A stretch of DNA of 8,629 bases from the NCBI GenBank assembly GCA_045616485.1, contig JAZLGU010000051.1:1-8629 (forward strand), read 5' to 3'. The DNA comes from RGIG3528 sp045616485. GTDB taxonomy: Bacteria > Bacillota > Clostridia > Lachnospirales > Lachnospiraceae. The notes below the pieces were generated by a model. That model had not been told where the DNA came from. It ran no database searches and worked only from the letters and a program-made list of their open reading frames with translations. Shown in pieces: positions 6,272-8,629 of this stretch. Position numbers and translations under genes: made by a program. The stretch's first letter is position 1. Every line of letters starts with the position of its first letter.

Positions 6272-6300
6272 ATTATAGGATGCAGGCGGCTACCTGGCAA
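6272..6300 (-). promoter_or_regulatory. Promoter of the Hrb-like gene
   Basis: On the minus strand TTGCCA (6295-6300) and TATAAT (6272-6277) are separated by 17 bp, with a leader of roughly 40 nt before the AGGAGGT ribosome site. This makes the flavoprotein gene a transcription unit separate from the kinase/HTH module, which ends at a REP hairpin just upstream. Confidence 0.65.
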
Positions 6301-6377
6301 TGTGGCTCAGGATACGGATTGATCAGGAAAATGGGTAAAAAAATGCACAGGGTTCGTGGGGTTGCTTGGAAAAAAGT

Positions 6378-6403
6378 TGTCAGTGAGAAACGTCCCCGTG
6401 ACA
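6378..6403 (-). terminator. Single REP-like palindrome acting as terminator of the kinase/HTH operon
   Basis: A lone 26-bp REP copy (TGTCAGTGAGAAACG... CCCGTGACA) lies 10 bases past the HTH gene's TAA. On the minus strand TTGTCA/TGACAA closes an internal loop and a GGGA/TCTC inner stem, followed by CTTTTTT, a standard intrinsic terminator layout. The rest of the gap 6224-6413 holds only the Hrb promoter and leader. Confidence 0.7.
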
Positions 6404-6413
6404 ATTTTTGCAA

Positions 6414-7229
6414 TTATTTCCACAGGCGTTGTGTAATCTCGCTTTTTAAGAAAAACATGTTTTTCTGTTCTTTTTTAACAGGATGTAGCTTCCCTCTGGT
6501 CACAAGGTCGTTGATGTTTTGCCGGCTGCAATCAAGCAGCTTTGCCGCCTCTGCAGTGCTTACCACCCTGCTTGACAGGAAGCTTAGAAAATCCTTCATA
6601 GCCAAAGGCACCAACACCCCCGCATCGTAAAGCTCTGAATCCTTAATCACCGCATTTTCATTCCAGCTCACACCGTACCCGCCGGTCTGAATGGTGACTT
6701 CCATGAAAATAGAAGGTGTGGAGAGAATCGGTTTGAAAAATCGGTCTTCCTTCTTCATCTCACCTATATCACAACGCTTCACGTCACCATTTCTGAAAAA
6801 TACCAGTAACCCATTATTGTCCAGCGGAATGACATCCTCTATTTTTTTATCGTATCTGTTATAAAAGCGTTGAGTCAGGATCCTTTCGTCCACCGGCACT
6901 AAATAAAGGCTGTCCTGGGCGCACCTGCCACTAGCAAGCATCAAAAGGTCAAATTCATCATATTCGGCAAGGCCGTTCTCTTTTAATACCTGCCCCAGAT
7001 TCTGTCTATCTGTCGGTACAATGCGTTGCCTCACCCATTGCAAGCTCCAATAGGCGTTGATGGTTTTTTCGCCTCTTTTTAAGAAGGAGGACAAAAGCAA
7101 GGGGGTCTCCCAGGGGTCTGCCTCATCCGGGAGCTCAATGTAAAAACGCCTATCCACCTCATAATAAATCAGATATGCCAAGTCTTTACCATCATATTCA
7201 TCTTCATCTCTGATTGCAAATACTCTCAT
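6414..7229 (-). CDS. HipS-like/DUF2442/HTH fusion, probable antitoxin and repressor
   Basis: The 271-residue protein has three parts. Residues about 40-112 resemble the N-terminal subdomain of HipA (the HipS-like unit): PLLLSSFLKRG (43-53), then FDLLMLASGRCAQDSLYLVP (93-112), which parallels the FDLLSEIGRDSVGA...LIP pattern of HipA. Residues about 128-207 look like DUF2442 (GLLVFFRNGDVKRCDI, then FMEV, GVSW and SELYDAG). Residues about 222-268 are an excisionase/MerR-like helix-turn-helix (STAEAAKLLDCSRQNINDLV). The start codon lies 26 bp inside the end of the kinase gene, so the two are translationally coupled. The likely role is to neutralise the kinase and repress the shared promoter at 8053-8115. 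The HTH and DUF2442 calls are fairly firm; the HipS-like call is from pattern alone. Confidence 0.75.
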   Translation of the reverse strand: MRVFAIRDEDEYDGKDLAYLIYYEVDRRFYIELPDEADPWETPLLLSSFLKRGEKTINAYWSLQWVRQRIVPTDRQNLGQVLKENGLAEYDEFDLLMLASGRCAQDSLYLVPVDERILTQRFYNRYDKKIEDVIPLDNNGLLVFFRNGDVKRCDIGEMKKEDRFFKPILSTPSIFMEVTIQTGGYGVSWNENAVIKDSELYDAGVLVPLAMKDFLSFLSSRVVSTAEAAKLLDCSRQNINDLVTRGKLHPVKKEQKNMFFLKSEITQRLWK

Positions 7230-8034
7230 AGACCTGCCACCTCTTCCATATCATTTCCCAAATCTTTTTTCGCATAGCTACCGGCATAATGTCTTCCAGC
7301 CCTTCCATCAGCAGGCTTTCATCTGCCTCTGTCAATGCGTTCAGCTTCGGGAGTTTTTCCCTGGGAATAAGATTTAAATTGCCACGCGTCGAATTGCTCC
7401 CCACACAACACTGTACGGGCTTATCCTCAAGCACATCAACTATTTCGAGATCAGCTACCTGAGTGCAACTAAATAGTAATGACAGCCCATGATCAAATAA
7501 GGGTGCAAGACGAATAGTTTTTTGCTGTTTGTTCCTAAGCACCTCAATATTGGCGCCATGCCTGTCTCGATTCAAAATGAGAAAATCCACCACAAGCATC
7601 TGATAGATATAGTCCTCCCAGCCATTTCGTAAGCAGAACTCCAGCAGACTTTCCCCCGCCACTCTCTCCACCTGGAAAAAAACGTCCAACGCAATCTTGC
7701 TTTCATTCTTTTCTTTGAAGTCATCGGACCTGCAGGCATAAGTGTCATAAATGCGATCATCAATCGAAACGCTTGCATGCACAAGCTGATACTCCAAATG
7801 AGGAATCCCCAAAATGCTGAGAAGCCTATCCACTATAATCTCATTCGCGCTTTCATGGCCTGTAATGCCATCACTGGCATTGTAATTGGACAGCTTATAA
7901 TACTGTTTTTTCCCACCCAGGTCATCATATGCTTTCAAAAAGGATCCGGCCGTCCCCGAGGAATTTCTGATTTTCGACCAGGAAAGATAGGTAAGATCCT
8001 GAAGCTCACTAATAATTTTGTCATCCATAATCAT
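7204..8034 (-). CDS. Small HipA-like Ser/Thr kinase, probable toxin
   Basis: Using ATG at 8032-8034 the product has 276 residues; GAGG sits five bases upstream. A second ATG two codons on is less well spaced, and in-frame codons up to 8106 lie upstream of the promoter. HipA-fold features: Gly-rich loop SSGTAG (25-30), Lys47 in YYKLS, Glu61 in HESANE, catalytic-loop D157-RHGA-N162 in ILNRDRHGANIEV, and metal-binding Asp181 in LAPLFDHGLSLLF. All key residues are present, so it should be an active kinase. At 276 residues it is much shorter than full HipA (about 440) because it lacks the N-terminal subdomain, as in HipT of HipBST. HipA and HipT phosphorylate aminoacyl-tRNA synthetases; the target here is unknown. 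It overlaps the downstream antitoxin-like gene by 26 bp. Confidence 0.85.
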   Translation of the reverse strand: MIMDDKIISELQDLTYLSWSKIRNSSGTAGSFLKAYDDLGGKKQYYKLSNYNASDGITGHESANEIIVDRLLSILGIPHLEYQLVHASVSIDDRIYDTYACRSDDFKEKNESKIALDVFFQVERVAGESLLEFCLRNGWEDYIYQMLVVDFLILNRDRHGANIEVLRNKQQKTIRLAPLFDHGLSLLFSCTQVADLEIVDVLEDKPVQCCVGSNSTRGNLNLIPREKLPKLNALTEADESLLMEGLEDIMPVAMRKKIWEMIWKRWQVYESICNQR

Positions 8035-8052
8035 TTGTACCTCTTTGCCATT

Positions 8053-8081
8053 ATAATACCATCGTACTTGTCTTGTGTCAA
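8053..8081 (-). promoter_or_regulatory. Promoter of the kinase/HTH operon
   Basis: On the minus strand a perfect TTGACA (8076-8081) and TATTAT (8053-8058) are 17 bp apart. A TATAAT shifted by two bases also exists. Transcription would begin near 8046, giving a leader of about 12 nt before the ATG at 8034. This rules out the longer reading frame that starts at 8106. Confidence 0.75.
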
Positions 8082-8115
8082 GTAGCGCCCGGCTGTCACT
8101 TGACATATGACAAGT
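8066..8115. promoter_or_regulatory. Two tandem 18-bp operators of the kinase/HTH operon
   Basis: ACTTGTCTTGTGTCAAGT (8066-8083) and ACTTGACATATGACAAGT (8098-8115) share ACTTG-N8-CAAGT and are both followed by AGC. They start 32 bp apart, about three helical turns, so proteins bound to both would lie on the same face. The first covers the -35 box completely. This is the classic arrangement for autoregulation by a dimeric antitoxin; the HTH protein of the operon is the obvious candidate binder. Confidence 0.7.
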
Positions 8116-8120
8116 AGCAA

Positions 8121-8172
8121 CAAAAGTCCTATGACTTTTGTTGTGATTACAACATTTGTCATAGGACTTTTG
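8121..8172. terminator. Strong hairpin between the Rpn gene and the kinase promoter
   Basis: CAAAAGTCCTATGAC (8121-8135) and its exact reverse complement (8158-8172) enclose an inner TGTTGT/ACAACA stem with GATT loop. Both strands end in a short T run (CTTTTG), so it may be a bidirectional or back-up terminator separating the Rpn gene from the kinase operon. It sits only 5 bp beyond the outer operator, so a regulatory role is an alternative. Confidence 0.55.
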
Positions 8173-8199
8173 AAAGAGATGTATTTAAATTGTAAAAGT

Positions 8200-8225
8200 T
8201 GTCAACGAGAAACGGCGCTGTGACA
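8200..8225 (-). repeat. Diverged REP-like palindrome at the 3' end of the Rpn gene
   Basis: A 26-bp copy, TGTCAACGAGAAACGG...GTGACA, keeps the TGTCA/TGACA ends and the GAGAAACG interior but differs at several inner positions. It starts 5 bases past the Rpn stop codon and on the minus strand is followed by ACTTTTAC, again in a terminator-like position. Its divergence suggests an older copy. Confidence 0.7.
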
Positions 8226-8229
8226 TACT

Positions 8230-8629
8230 TCATTCGGCCAGCAGCTCCTTCACTTCCTCCACAGACTTGCCCAGCTTCTCTGCTGCACGCTCTATGCTGT
8301 AGTCTCCGTCGCGCACACCAGCCAGGACAGCCTGTATAAAGCCCTCTTTGATGCCTTCTTCTCTTTCTTCTCGCAGCTTATCAGCAAAAGTCATATACTC
8401 TAATCTCCACTCTTCATGGGCTATCGCTGTGGCGACAGCATTGCTCAGATCCAGTGCAAGCCCCTGCAGATTCTTCTCTCCGGCAAGCAGATCCAGAAAG
8501 CTGTTCATATCATCCGATAGGCCTTTTCTGTCACTGGCAGGATTCACCACCACCTTGATGGCATCGTCACCGAGCTTTACATCAGGATTTTGTATACATA
8601 TGTTCTCGAAGGTATAGATGGGCAGATGC
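8230..8629 (-). CDS. Rpn/PD-(D/E)XK nuclease family transposase-like protein, 3' part
   Basis: Only the last 132 codons or so are in the window; the frame is open to the right edge (HLPIYTFENICIQNPDVKLGDDAIKVVVN...). The phrase PIYTFEN followed by a short Gly-Asp turn and a run of hydrophobics is typical of the C-terminal half of Rpn-like, PD-(D/E)XK nuclease family putative transposases common in Clostridia. The end carries the usual charged helix (KLREEREEGIKEGFIQAVLAG) and a helical tail (IERAAEKLGKSVEEVKELLAE). The catalytic PD-(D/E)XK residues would lie upstream, outside the window. An internal GTG at 8553 is not a start, since the homologous-looking sequence continues before it. Rpn proteins are linked to recombination and phage defence; no role can be set here. 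Confidence 0.8.
   Translation of the reverse strand, partial: HLPIYTFENICIQNPDVKLGDDAIKVVVNPASDRKGLSDDMNSFLDLLAGEKNLQGLALDLSNAVATAIAHEEWRLEYMTFADKLREEREEGIKEGFIQAVLAGVRDGDYSIERAAEKLGKSVEEVKELLAE

Noticed and set aside
8035..8106. 24-codon N-terminal extension of the HipA-like kinase
   Set aside because: The extension covers the promoter and both operators, while the ATG at 8034 has its own ribosome site and gives the expected start of the kinase fold.
8230..8553. Complete 107-codon gene starting at GTG 8553
   Set aside because: The reading frame continues open to the window edge with sequence typical of the same family, so this is an internal codon of a longer, cut gene.

Overview
The window looks like a chromosomal segment of an anaerobic, Gram-positive Firmicute, most likely a Clostridia/Lachnospiraceae-type organism. 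This rests on content: a ferredoxin-nitroreductase fusion, a flavin reductase-rubredoxin fusion of the Hrb type, a lipoprotein with a long Thr/Pro linker ahead of a transglutaminase-like domain, an Rpn/PD-(D/E)XK transposase-type gene, strong AGGAGG-like ribosome sites and sigma-A type promoters. No ribosomal or tRNA gene is present to settle the taxonomy.

All seven protein genes read on the minus strand. From right to left: the 3' part of an Rpn-type nuclease gene (8629-8230); an overlapping two-gene module of a small HipA-like kinase (8034-7204) and a fusion protein with a HipA N-subdomain/HipS-like region, a DUF2442-like domain and a helix-turn-helix (7229-6414); an Hrb-like flavoprotein (6223-5600); the lipoprotein (5471-3027); the ferredoxin-nitroreductase (2959-2186); and a membrane-anchored S41-type hydrolase (1664-354). 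Promoters with good -35/-10 boxes and 17-18 bp spacing are visible before the kinase, Hrb, lipoprotein and S41 genes.

The most unusual content is not protein coding. Eight copies of a 26-bp imperfect palindrome (REP-like; TGWCA at one end, TGWCA at the other) lie at gene 3' ends, either singly (6378, 8200) or as tandem pairs with an exact 32-bp period (299/331, 1726/1758, 2131/2163). Two pairs supply the stop codon of the adjoining gene, one supplies the -35 box of the S41 promoter, and each copy, read on the appropriate strand, is a hairpin followed by a U-run, so they probably act as terminators.

Two larger elements combine REP pairs with a structured core. The complete one (1726-2188) has inverted REP pairs at both ends, inverted arms, and a 108-nt core in a long helix. 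The second (1-356) is cut by the window start. The two cores align without gaps at about 73% identity, while the flanking helices are unrelated in sequence but both fully paired. This is covariation-like evidence for a conserved folded RNA (or ssDNA) that I cannot assign to a known family. GU wobble pairs favour the plus strand, antisense to every gene here.

The kinase/HTH module looks like a rearranged HipBST-type toxin-antitoxin system. The kinase lacks the N-subdomain that full HipA carries, the partner seems to carry it fused to a DNA-binding domain, the gene order is toxin first, and two copies of an 18-bp palindrome sit on and upstream of the promoter -35 box.
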